Below, in pieces: positions 52,692 through 60,620 of a DNA stretch of 64,000 bases (position 1 is the stretch's first letter; each line of letters begins with the position of its first letter). The DNA is from Nocardia cyriacigeorgica (GTDB lineage Bacteria; Actinomycetota; Actinomycetes; Mycobacteriales; Mycobacteriaceae), in assembly GCF_005863245.1 (NCBI RefSeq), contig NZ_VBUT01000002.1, positions 434,001 through 498,000 of the forward strand. Direction: 5' to 3'. The translations under genes were made by a program, and so were the position numbers. Below the pieces are notes generated by a model that was not told where the DNA came from, ran no database searches, and was given only the letters and a program-made list of their open reading frames with translations.

Positions 52692-52695
52692 CATT

Positions 52696-53172
52696 ATGTC
52701 AAGGGATGCGGGTGGCTTCGAGCTGCCGTTGCGCATGCTGGCCGCCTTCCGTGCCGCCATCGACGAGGTGCACGCCGACCTCGCCGAGCACGGGCACCCG
52801 GACCTGCGGCCGATGCACGGGTTCCTGTTCCAGGCGATCGCCCGCAGCGGGCCGCAGGGCTGCACGGCGGCCGACCTCGGGCGCGCCCTCGGCATCTCCA
52901 AGCAGGCCGCGGGTAAGCACATCGACAACCTCGAGCGCCTCGGGTACCTGCGCCGTGGCCACGATCCGGCCGACGCGCGGCGCAAGGTCTACACACTCAG
53001 CGATCGCGGCGTCGAGATGCTGGACAGATCCGCCGCGACCTTCGACCGCATCCACGCGCGCTGGGCGGCCGCGCTGGGCGCCGAGCGGATGGCCGCCCTG
53101 GAAGCCGATCTTCGGACGCTGGCGCCGGGCGAGCTCTTCCGGATGGATACGCCCAGCTGGTTCGGCCCATAA
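52696..53172 (+). CDS. MarR-family regulator
   Basis: This 158-residue winged-helix protein has DLRPMHGFLFQAIARSGPQG, then the recognition part TAADLGRALGISKQAAGKHI, DNLERLGYLRRGHDPADARR and KVYTLSDRGVEML, which form the MarR core and wing. The ATG at 52696 was preferred to a TTG at 52687 that would lie inside operator 2. It is divergent from the cupin gene. The pair stands between bioA and bioF but shows no link to biotin. Confidence 0.92.
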   Translation: MSRDAGGFELPLRMLAAFRAAIDEVHADLAEHGHPDLRPMHGFLFQAIARSGPQGCTAADLGRALGISKQAAGKHIDNLERLGYLRRGHDPADARRKVYTLSDRGVEMLDRSAATFDRIHARWAAALGAERMAALEADLRTLAPGELFRMDTPSWFGP

Positions 53173-53201
53173 CGGCGTCGCCGGTGGCCCCGGTCACCCT
53201 C

Positions 53202-53216
53202 CTGAACGCCGTTCAA
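53202..53216. promoter_or_regulatory. BioQ-type operator upstream of bioF
   Basis: CTGAAC-GCC-GTTCAA contains the perfect TGAAC-N3-GTTCA repeat (53203-53215), as before bioA. A TATGGT box (53218-53223) lies right behind it and the bioF GTG is at 53232. Binding would block RNA polymerase. Confidence 0.85.
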
Positions 53217-53231
53217 GTATGGTGTTCAGCT

Positions 53232-54380
53232 GTGAGTACCGATCCATTGAGCTGGCTGGACGCGCGTGCTGCCGAGCGGGTGGGGGCGGGGCTGCGACGG
53301 CAGCTGCGGGCACGGGAACCGCAGTCGCCGTCCATCGATCTGGCATCGAATGACTATCTGGGGCTGGCACGCCACCCGGAGGTGATCGAGGGCGCGATCG
53401 CGGCCGTGCGGCGGTGGGGCGCCGGGTCGACCGGATCGCGGCTGGTGACCGGGACGACCACCGAACACGAACTGCTCGAGTCCGAACTCGCCGAGTTCAT
53501 GGGCGCCGAAGCCGGGCTGGTGTTCGCCTCCGGTTATGCCGCCAACCTCGGCGTGGTGACGGCGCTGGCCGGGCGTGGCTCGCTGATCGTCTCCGACGCC
53601 GGTAGTCACGCCTCGCTGGTCGACGCGTGCCGGCTGTCGCGGGCGCGGGTGGAGATCGCACCGCACTGCGATGTCGCCGCGGTGGACCGGCTGCTGGCGA
53701 GCCGCACCGAGGAACGCGCACTGGTGCTCACCGATTCGGTGTTCAGCGCCGACGGCGATCTGGCGCCGCTGGCCGAACTGCATCGGGTGACCCGCGCCAA
53801 CGGCGCGGTGCTCGTCGTCGACGAAGCACACGGGCTCGGTGTCCGCGGCACCGGCGGACGCGGGCTGGTACACGAAGTGGGACTGGCCGGCGAACCGGAT
53901 CTGGTGATCACCGCGACCCTGTCGAAAGCCCTTGCCGCCCAAGGGGGAGCCGTGCTGGCCGGTGAGCGGGTGCGTGCGCACCTCATCGACGCGGCTCGTA
54001 CGTTCATCTTCGATACCGGGCTGGCGCCCGCCGCGGTGGGCGCGGCCCGTGCGGCGCTGGGGATCCTGCGCGGCGATCCGGGTATCGCGCAGCGGGTGCT
54101 GGACCGGGCGGCCGATATCGCGCGGATCGCCGGTGTGCCGCAACCGGATTCGGCGGTGGTCTCGGTGGTGCTCGGCGAGGCGCAGGTGGCCTTCGATGCC
54201 GCGCAGCAGTGCCGGGAACGAGGGCTGGATGTGGGGTGTTTCCGTCCGCCGTCGGTGCCGGAAGGGACCTCGCGGCTGCGGCTCACGGCGCGGGCGAATC
54301 TCACCTCCGCCGAACTCGACACGATCGCCACGGTGCTCGGTGAGGTGCTCTCCGGTGCGCGTCAGGCGGTGCCGGCGTGA
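53232..54380 (+). CDS. bioF: 8-amino-7-oxononanoate synthase
   Basis: This 382-residue PLP enzyme condenses pimeloyl thioester with alanine. The motifs seen are [100 protein letters not shown] and the PLP lysine in [16 protein letters not shown]. The GTG at 53232 begins [20 protein letters not shown], the family start. A BioQ-type operator lies just upstream and bioD follows 25 bases after the stop, so bioF-bioD form one biotin-repressed unit. Confidence 0.95.
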   Translation: MSTDPLSWLDARAAERVGAGLRRQLRAREPQSPSIDLASNDYLGLARHPEVIEGAIAAVRRWGAGSTGSRLVTGTTTEHELLESELAEFMGAEAGLVFASGYAANLGVVTALAGRGSLIVSDAGSHASLVDACRLSRARVEIAPHCDVAAVDRLLASRTEERALVLTDSVFSADGDLAPLAELHRVTRANGAVLVVDEAHGLGVRGTGGRGLVHEVGLAGEPDLVITATLSKALAAQGGAVLAGERVRAHLIDAARTFIFDTGLAPAAVGAARAALGILRGDPGIAQRVLDRAADIARIAGVPQPDSAVVSVVLGEAQVAFDAAQQCRERGLDVGCFRPPSVPEGTSRLRLTARANLTSAELDTIATVLGEVLSGARQAVPA

Positions 54381-54405
54381 GGCGAGCGAGTATGGAGGCA
54401 CTGCG

Positions 54406-55086
54406 ATGACCTTGTTGTTCGTCACCGGAACGTCGACCGACGTCGGCAAGACCATCGTCACCGCGGCCCTGGCCGCCACCGCCGCGGCTTCCGGGCGGTC
54501 GGTCGCGGTCTGCAAACCCGCCCAGACCGGTGTCGCACCGGACGAACCCGGCGATCTCGCGACCATCGCGCGACTCGCCGGGGTCACCGACACCGTCGAG
54601 CTGGCCCGCTATCCCGAACCGCTGGCGCCCGACACGGCGGCCCGCCGGTGCGGCGCACCGTTGCTCACCATCGACGAAACGCTCTCGGCCATCACCGAAC
54701 TCGGCGCCGACCTCGTGCTGGTCGAGGGCGCGGGCGGGCTGCTGGTACGCATCGGGGAGTTCACCCTGCTGGATCTGGCGGTCAAGCTGTCGGCTCCGGT
54801 CCTTGTGGTCACCGCGCCCGGTCTCGGCACCCTCAATCACTCCGAGCTCACCACGCGAGCGCTGGACGCGGCGGGTGTGGAGTGCGCGGGCTTGGTGATC
54901 GGGTCGTGGCCGCAGGTGCCCGATCTGGCCATGGAAACCAACCGCGTCGACCTGCCGCGGGTGACCGGCGCCCCACTGGTCGGCTCGGTTCCGGCGGGGG
55001 CGGGCGCGTGGCCGGCGGATGAGTTCCGGGCCGATGCGTCCGGATGGTTCGACTCCGACTGGGTGGGTCGCTACCTGCTCGGCTGA
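54406..55086 (+). CDS. bioD: Dethiobiotin synthetase
   Basis: This 226-residue P-loop enzyme makes dethiobiotin from 7,8-diaminopelargonate, CO2 and ATP. It has [20 protein letters not shown] (phosphate loop), [32 protein letters not shown], and [20 protein letters not shown] with the conserved glutamate/glycine loop. GGAGG lies 8 bases before the ATG. It follows bioF closely. BioB is not in the window, so the last step is encoded elsewhere. Confidence 0.95.
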   Translation: MTLLFVTGTSTDVGKTIVTAALAATAAASGRSVAVCKPAQTGVAPDEPGDLATIARLAGVTDTVELARYPEPLAPDTAARRCGAPLLTIDETLSAITELGADLVLVEGAGGLLVRIGEFTLLDLAVKLSAPVLVVTAPGLGTLNHSELTTRALDAAGVECAGLVIGSWPQVPDLAMETNRVDLPRVTGAPLVGSVPAGAGAWPADEFRADASGWFDSDWVGRYLLG

Positions 55087-55129
55087 GCGGGAAGTTCGTC
55101 GAATTCGCCTCCTGCGCTCCGCCGGTGCA

Positions 55130-55160
55130 GTAACGTCGTTACTCGGTAACCGGGTTACCG
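55130..55160. promoter_or_regulatory. Two adjacent palindromes upstream of the GMC oxidoreductase gene
   Basis: GTAAC-GTC-GTTAC (55130-55142) is followed one base later by CGGTAACC-G-GGTTACCG (55144-55160), both perfect. They share GTAAC half-sites and are centred 16 bases apart, 155 bases before the oxidoreductase start. They look like sites for a dimeric repressor such as a TetR protein, which is not encoded next door. Confidence 0.65.
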
Positions 55161-55313
55161 ACGCGGAGAGGTTGCGTCGGGACGCCCGGTGACCGACGCA
55201 CGGCGCATCCGGACCATCACGTGACCAGCGCTGGCCACCCGATGGCAGGACTCGCCAGTGCTGTCGAGCGATGCGCCGTGCACCCCGCACTCGGCTCGTC
55301 GTAAGGATCATCC

Positions 55314-56909
55314 ATGTCAGTGCTCTCCCGCCGCTCGCTACTGACCGGGGCGGTGGCCGCCGGGGCCGTGCTCGCCGGAGCCCGGGTCCTCGACCCGAAG
55401 CCCGCCATCGCCGCTCGGGTCAACGGAGTCCGGCTCACCCGGGAAGAGCACCGTGTCGTGGTGATCGGCTCCGGCTTCGGCGGCGGGGTGACGGCGCTGC
55501 GGCTGGCCGAGGCGGGGGTGCCGGTGCTGCTGCTGGAACGGGGGATGCGCTGGCACACCGGGCCGAACGCGGAGACCTTCCCGCGCGCCTCCGCGCCGGA
55601 CAAGCGCATCCTGTGGCATCGATCCAGCCCGAACCTCTTCGGGCGCCCGCTGGCCTTCGAGCCCTACACCGGCCTGGTCGAGGCGGTGCCGGGGGAGAAC
55701 ATGACGGCACTGTGCGCGGCCGGGCTCGGCGGCGGATCGCTGATCTATCAGGGCATGTCGTTGCAGCCGGACGAAGCGGTGTTCAACACCCATTTCCCGG
55801 CCGAACTCGACTGGGCCACCATGGATCGCGTGCATTATCCGCGGGTCGCGCGGATGCTCGGGCTGGCCGTCGCACCGGAGGAGCTGATCGCGCATCCGAA
55901 CTATGCCGCGGCCCGCGTCTTCGCCGATCACGTGCGCCGCGCCGGGCTGCCGCTGTCGAAGATCCCCATGCCCATCGACTGGAATTTCGCCCTCGCCGAA
56001 CTGCGCGGGGAGATGAAACCGTCCTACACCAACGGCGACGGCGCGATGGGCGTGAACAACGGCGGCAAGCACTCGGTCGACGTCACCTATATCGCGGCCG
56101 CCGAAGCCACCGGACGGGTGCAGGTCCGCACCCAGCACGAGGTCACCGATATCGAGCGCGGCGCCGACGGCCGCTGGATCGTGCACGTCGACCGCATCGA
56201 CACCACCGGCGCCGTCCAAGAGAACCTCGTCATCACCACGGGCGCGCTGGTGCTGGCGGCCGGCAGCCTCAACACGACGAAAATGCTGGTGCGCGCCGGA
56301 GCGAGGGGTCTGATTCCCGATCTGCCCGACGCAGTCGGCCAGAACTGGGGCACCAACGCCGACCGTATCTACGTATGGACCAACCCCGCCGCGGATTTCG
56401 GTCCCGCGCAGGGTGGTCCGGTGGTGTACGGCAGCTTGAACTGGTCGGACCCGAACTCCGCGCACACGCTCATCCAGGCGTCGATCCCGCCCATGCCGGT
56501 GGATCCGAAGTCCACCATGATGGTCGGCTACGGCGTCAGCGCGGGCCGCGGCGCGTTCACCTACGATGCGGCGGCCGAACAGGCGGTGCTGCGCTGGCCG
56601 GCCGACGGCGATTCCTTCATCCAGGACAACCACATCGGGCCCACCGCGCACCGCATCGCCGGCCCGGGCACCGCCCTGCTCGACACCAATGCCGGGTTCC
56701 CGTCCACCTGGCATCCGCTGGGCGGAGCGAGCATGGGCAGCGTCTGCGATCTGGAGGGCCGGGTGCTCGGCCAGCGCGGCCTGTACGTGCTCGACGGGGC
56801 GCTCATGCCGGGCAATACCGCCGCCTGCAATCCGTCGATGACGATCGCCGCGGTCGCCGAACGCGCACTCGATCATCTGGTCGCCACCGATGTCGGGACG
56901 CTGATCTGA
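55314..56909 (+). CDS. Tat-exported GMC oxidoreductase, cholesterol-oxidase-like
   Basis: This 531-residue protein has a twin-arginine signal (MSVLSRRSLLTGAVAAGAVL, cleavage after about residue 33). The FAD fingerprint RVVVIGSGFGGGVTALRLAE follows, then LCAAGLGGGSLIYQGMSLQP and the C-terminal WHPLGGASMG (His467) with NTAACNPSMTIAA (Asn506). It follows class I cholesterol oxidase over its length. At the position of the catalytic glutamate (APMPxGxETW in Streptomyces ChoA) the sequence is PPMPVDPKST, i.e. Lys399. Oxidase or dehydrogenase activity on a sterol or other alcohol is possible, but the isomerisation step that needs that glutamate is doubtful. Two palindromes lie upstream. Confidence 0.88.
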   Translation: MSVLSRRSLLTGAVAAGAVLAGARVLDPKPAIAARVNGVRLTREEHRVVVIGSGFGGGVTALRLAEAGVPVLLLERGMRWHTGPNAETFPRASAPDKRILWHRSSPNLFGRPLAFEPYTGLVEAVPGENMTALCAAGLGGGSLIYQGMSLQPDEAVFNTHFPAELDWATMDRVHYPRVARMLGLAVAPEELIAHPNYAAARVFADHVRRAGLPLSKIPMPIDWNFALAELRGEMKPSYTNGDGAMGVNNGGKHSVDVTYIAAAEATGRVQVRTQHEVTDIERGADGRWIVHVDRIDTTGAVQENLVITTGALVLAAGSLNTTKMLVRAGARGLIPDLPDAVGQNWGTNADRIYVWTNPAADFGPAQGGPVVYGSLNWSDPNSAHTLIQASIPPMPVDPKSTMMVGYGVSAGRGAFTYDAAAEQAVLRWPADGDSFIQDNHIGPTAHRIAGPGTALLDTNAGFPSTWHPLGGASMGSVCDLEGRVLGQRGLYVLDGALMPGNTAACNPSMTIAAVAERALDHLVATDVGTLI

Positions 56910-57080
56910 GCGCCTCGCGACCAACGGTGCACGTCCGCCCGAGTCCGCTGACTTCTCGCCGCAGGGAATATCGGCGCTCGTGCGCGCCGGCGAAATCTGC
57001 TATTTCTTGCCGTGGTCACCTGCGTCTGTGGCAGACAGGGCAGGGAGCGCATGCTGCGGCTCATGTGGTGGAGGTGGACG

Positions 57081-58154
57081 GTGGCTCCGGAACCGGTGAA
57101 GTTTCGGCGTTTTGCTGACGCCCCCATTCTGAATCCCTATATCGGGCGGGCCGAAGCGACGCTGGAAGCGTTGAAGAAGGGGCTCGGCGACAAGAACGCC
57201 ACCACCATCACGGCGAAATACCTCGACGGCCTCGGCGGCGAGATGCCGGGTACCGGAGAAATGAAGCAGCAGTACAAACTCCGGGCCGCCGACGTCAAGG
57301 ACTATCAGGACCAATGGAATTCACTCGACGATCAGATCGCCGAGATGGCCGCCGCGTCCGCCGACGTCGCCAATGAGGTGACCAAGCAGGTCGATCTGCT
57401 CGAAGACGCCATCAGAGAAGCCCTGGCCACGGTGGTCGACGATCCGCCGGACCGCCCGACCCCGGCCGAGCAGGTCGGCGCGGTGGGCGCGATCGACAAG
57501 CTCATCGGTAAGGCCGTCGACGAGGTGTGGGCCGCCTTCAACGAGCTGGACCGGCAGGCCTGGAATTCGCCGCCGGGCGGGGCGAATACCGGCGGCGGTG
57601 GCGGCGGGTACGGCGGTGGCGGCGCACCGCCGTGGACGCCGACATTCGGCAGCAACCTGCCCGGCGACGTCTACACCGGCGGCGACATCCCGACGTCAGC
57701 GGATGCGCGGCCGCTGGAGGGCGGTGAGCGGACCACGGCCGAGAAGATCTACGACCGGCTCGTCAACAAGTACCACCTCACACCGGCCCAGGCGGCGGGC
57801 ATTATCGGCAATATGCAGGTCGAAGCGCCGGGGCTGAACACTGGGGCCTACAACCCGAACGAGGGCGCCTATGGGCTGTGCCAGTGGCTGGGCGGGCGTC
57901 GCGCGAATCTGGAAGCATTTGCTGCGGCCCAGGGTAAATCGGCCGGCGACTGGGAAACTCAGGTTGATTTCATGATGCACGAGCTGCAAGGCAGTGAGTC
58001 CGCGGCTTACGCGCGGCTGCGGGCCACCGATACCCCTGCCGCCGCCGCTGCCGTGTTCGACCAGTACTACGAACGAAGCTCGGGCGAGGCCCGCGCTCAG
58101 CGGATCGCCAATGCCAATAATGTCGCGGCCGCGATGGTCGGGGTGTCGGCCTGA
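57081..58154 (+). CDS. Protein with C-terminal phage-tail-type lysozyme domain
   Basis: This 357-residue protein has three parts. Residues 1-140 are helical and charged (IGRAEATLEALKKGLGDKNA; QWNSLDDQIAEMAAASADVA), somewhat like WXG100/ESX-type coiled regions. A Gly/Pro-rich linker (GGGGGGYGGGGAPPWTP) follows. Residues about 215-345 are a phage-tail-lysozyme domain: TAEKIYDRLVNKYHLTPAQA, AGIIGNMQVEAPGLNTGAYN, EGAYGLCQWLGGRRANLEAF. The likely catalytic glutamate is in NMQVEAPG. The GTG at 57081 has GGAGG six bases before it. There is no signal peptide, so type VII export is conceivable. No other phage genes are seen. The domain probably cleaves peptidoglycan. Confidence 0.87.
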   Translation: MAPEPVKFRRFADAPILNPYIGRAEATLEALKKGLGDKNATTITAKYLDGLGGEMPGTGEMKQQYKLRAADVKDYQDQWNSLDDQIAEMAAASADVANEVTKQVDLLEDAIREALATVVDDPPDRPTPAEQVGAVGAIDKLIGKAVDEVWAAFNELDRQAWNSPPGGANTGGGGGGYGGGGAPPWTPTFGSNLPGDVYTGGDIPTSADARPLEGGERTTAEKIYDRLVNKYHLTPAQAAGIIGNMQVEAPGLNTGAYNPNEGAYGLCQWLGGRRANLEAFAAAQGKSAGDWETQVDFMMHELQGSESAAYARLRATDTPAAAAAVFDQYYERSSGEARAQRIANANNVAAAMVGVSA

Positions 58155-58230
58155 GCTTCGGCGTGTGGGCCTGAGCTTCGGCGTGTGGGCCTGCGGTTCG
58201 GCGTTGCGCGCCTGAGGTTCGCCCTGTGTG
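58150..58230 (+). repeat. 20-bp tandem repeats at the end of the lysozyme gene
   Basis: CCTGAGCTTCGGCGTGTGGG occurs twice in exact tandem (58150-58169, 58170-58189), followed by two decayed copies (CCTGCGGTTCGGCG..., CCTGAGGTTCGCC...). The first copy contains the stop codon TGA of the lysozyme gene. Confidence 0.85.
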
Positions 58231-58254
58231 CCCGACCGTTTCTGATAGCCGAAA

Positions 58255-58298
58255 ACAACCGATCCCCGTGCGAGTTCGTTCGCACGGGGATCGGTTGT
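58255..58298 (-). terminator. Strong hairpin terminator between lysozyme and MFS genes
   Basis: ACAACCGATCCCCGTGCGA (58255-58273) and TCGCACGGGGATCGGTTGT (58280-58298) form a perfect 19-bp stem with a 6-base loop. On the minus strand it is followed by TTTTCGG, giving a real T-run for the MFS gene (stop at 58317). It can act on the plus strand as well. Confidence 0.9.
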
Positions 58299-58316
58299 GG
58301 TCCGCTTCTACGCAGC

Positions 58317-59888
58317 TCAGTGCATCATGACCGGAGCCTTGGGCTGTTCACCCTCGGCCGGAGCATCGATCTTCTTGCGCGGCAGGAAGAACGACGCGAT
58401 CAAGGTGACCAGGCACAGGAACGCCGCCACCAGGTAGCTGGTGGAGAACGCCGACGCCATATCGTCGAGCACGATCGACTCGAACTTCGCACCCAGCGAC
58501 TGGATGTATTCCAGGATCGACGGGTCCGGCGGCGTGCCGGTGCGTTCGGCCTCGCCGACGGCCTGGGCCGCCGACACCGGCTCCGACGCCTTGAACTGGT
58601 TGGTCAGCACCACCGAGATGATGGCGACACCGACCGAGCTGGCGATCTGCTGCGCGATGTTCAGCAGCGTGGAACCACGGGCCACCTCGTGCTCGGACAG
58701 GGTGCGCAGCGCGGCCGTCATCAGCGGCATCATGGTGCCACCCATGCCCAGGCCCAGCACGAACAGCAGACCCAGCAGGATCGGGTAGGAGGTGTGCGCG
58801 TCGGTCTGCGACAGCCCGAACATCGCGACGGTGATGGTCGCCATGCCGACCGGAACGATCCGGCCCACCGGCAGCTTGTCGGCCAGCGCACCCGCCAGCG
58901 GCATGGTGAGCATGGTGCCGAGACCCTGCGGCGCCACCAGCAGACCCGCCATCAGCGCGCTCTCCCCGCGCACCTGCTGGAAGTAGGTCGGCACCAGCAG
59001 CAGACCACCGAAGAACGAGGCCGCGAACAGGAACATGGTGATCGTGGAGATCGACAGGTCGAAGTTCTTGAACAGGCGCAGATCCAGCAGCGGATGCTTG
59101 GGCTTGAACGAGTAGAACACGAACGCGATCACCAGCAGCGCGCCCAGCAGCATCGTCGCCCACACCTTCGGCGCGGTGACGGTGCCTTCCTCCGGAATCG
59201 TGGACACACCGAACAGGAACAGCGCAAGACCCGGCGAGAGCATCAGCATGCCGATGAAGTCGAAGGTCTCACTCGGCTGCGGATCATCCTTGGGCAGCAC
59301 CAGGTAGGCGTAAACCAGCGAGATGGCGCCGATGGGCAGGTTGATCAGGAAGATCCAGTGCCAGGTGGCGTTGTCGAGCAGCCAGCCGCCCAGGATCGGG
59401 CCGAGGATCGGGCCGAGCAGCATCGGGATGCCGAGGATGGCCATCAGCCGGCCGATCCGCTCGGGTCCGGCGGCCTTGGTCATGATCGTCATGCCCAGCG
59501 GCATCAGCATGCCGCCGCCGAGGCCCTGGATCACCCGGAACGCGATCAGCGCCTCGATGCTCCAGGCCGCCGCACACAGCACCGAACCGCCGGTGAACAG
59601 CACCAGCGCGGCCAGGTAGAGGCGTTTGGTGCCGAATCGGTCGGCGGCCCAACCGGTCAGCGGAATGACCGTCGCCAGGGCGAGGGTGTAGGCGGTGACC
59701 GTCCAGGCCACGGTGGAGTAGTTGGCGACGTCGAACTCGGTCTGGAACGTCGGCAGCGCGACGTTGACCACGGTGATGTCGAGGATCGACATGATGGCGC
59801 CGAGGACGACGACACCGGCGACCTTGAGTACGGCGCCGTCTATCTTGTCGGGTACCGCTGCGGCGGTACTGCCGGCGGACTTGCTCAC
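58317..59888 (-). CDS. DHA2-family MFS multidrug transporter (EmrB/QacA type)
   Basis: This 523-residue protein has about fourteen membrane segments. DHA2 signatures are VVLGAIMSILDITVVNVALP (motif D1), LTGWAADRFGTKRLYLAALV (motif A), RVIQGLGGGMLMPLGMTIMT (motif B) and LGPILGPILGGWLLDNATWH (motif C, found in drug/proton antiporters). It likely exports drugs or lipophilic compounds. The GTG start overlaps the MarR stop by four bases, so the two are translationally coupled, and a strong terminator follows. Confidence 0.93.
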   Translation of the reverse strand: MSKSAGSTAAAVPDKIDGAVLKVAGVVVLGAIMSILDITVVNVALPTFQTEFDVANYSTVAWTVTAYTLALATVIPLTGWAADRFGTKRLYLAALVLFTGGSVLCAAAWSIEALIAFRVIQGLGGGMLMPLGMTIMTKAAGPERIGRLMAILGIPMLLGPILGPILGGWLLDNATWHWIFLINLPIGAISLVYAYLVLPKDDPQPSETFDFIGMLMLSPGLALFLFGVSTIPEEGTVTAPKVWATMLLGALLVIAFVFYSFKPKHPLLDLRLFKNFDLSISTITMFLFAASFFGGLLLVPTYFQQVRGESALMAGLLVAPQGLGTMLTMPLAGALADKLPVGRIVPVGMATITVAMFGLSQTDAHTSYPILLGLLFVLGLGMGGTMMPLMTAALRTLSEHEVARGSTLLNIAQQIASSVGVAIISVVLTNQFKASEPVSAAQAVGEAERTGTPPDPSILEYIQSLGAKFESIVLDDMASAFSTSYLVAAFLCLVTLIASFFLPRKKIDAPAEGEQPKAPVMMH

Positions 59889-60370
59889 GAGGGGTCTCCC
59901 GTCGATACGGCTGGGATGGATTGCACCGAGGCGAGTGCCCCGGAGTCGAGCACGCCGATGAGGGCGGCGTGCAGATCGTCACGCACGGTGTCGGGCAGGC
60001 GTTCGACCAGGCGGTCGATCGCTTCGCGATGGCACATCATCTGATCGCGGATGACCTCGCGGCCGTGTTCGCTGAGGCCGACCAGTTTCACCCGCCGGTC
60101 CTCTGGGCTTTCGTCCCTGGTCAGCAACCCGAGACGAACGAGCCGATCCACATTGCGCCCCGCCGCGGTCACCGACAACGAGAGTCGTTCGGCGATGGTG
60201 TGGATGGGCAGCTGCTGACGATCGTCGTGGCCGAGGACGAACAGGGTGCGTGCCTGCGAGAGCGACAGATCCAGGTCGACCAGCCGATCGGCACCCCCGG
60301 AACGACTCGCGCTGAACAGGCCCGTCAGGAAACGCTCAAGCGTCTCGCTGATTCCCAATTCACTCGTCAC
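59885..60370 (-). CDS. MarR-family regulator of the DHA2 efflux operon
   Basis: This 161-residue protein has a winged-helix core: LSLSQARTLFVLGHDDRQQL, IHTIAERLSLSVTAAGRNVD, RLVRLGLLTRDESPEDRRVK, LVGLSEHGREV. The GTG at 60370 begins TSELGISETLERFLTGLFSA; there is no strong ribosome-binding site, and a TTATGA box close by suggests a nearly leaderless message. It is the first gene of a MarR-MFS operon, a common self-limiting efflux arrangement; an inverted repeat lies upstream. Confidence 0.9.
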   Translation of the reverse strand: MTSELGISETLERFLTGLFSASRSGGADRLVDLDLSLSQARTLFVLGHDDRQQLPIHTIAERLSLSVTAAGRNVDRLVRLGLLTRDESPEDRRVKLVGLSEHGREVIRDQMMCHREAIDRLVERLPDTVRDDLHAALIGVLDSGALASVQSIPAVSTGDPS

Positions 60371-60389
60371 CGCGCGATCATAATGCGCA

Positions 60390-60419
60390 CGCAATAGTCG
60401 CGTACAAGCGAATATTGCG
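60390..60419. promoter_or_regulatory. Inverted repeat upstream of the marR-MFS operon
   Basis: CGCAATA (60390-60396) and TATTGCG (60413-60419) are perfect 7-bp arms 16 bases apart, beginning 20 bases before the MarR start. The place suits autorepression. Confidence 0.55.
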
Positions 60420-60620
60420 CGTTTGTGTCTGACGTCACGTCTGCTGAGTGAGAGGTCATGATGCCGGCCGTGCGACGTATGCGTCACGGAGCCGACGCTA
60501 GACCCGGGGTCCGACACAATCGGTGTGAGATTCGCCGGAAGCGCCGCTCTACCTGGGTTGATGTGGTGAGCATCACGTTCGGGCCGCGGCTATCCGAGTG
60601 CCGAACCGCCTGTCCCGACC

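Noticed and set aside
52687..52695. TTG start of the MarR gene three codons upstream
   Set aside because: It lies inside the second inverted repeat and lacks a ribosome-binding site; the ATG at 52696 is simpler.
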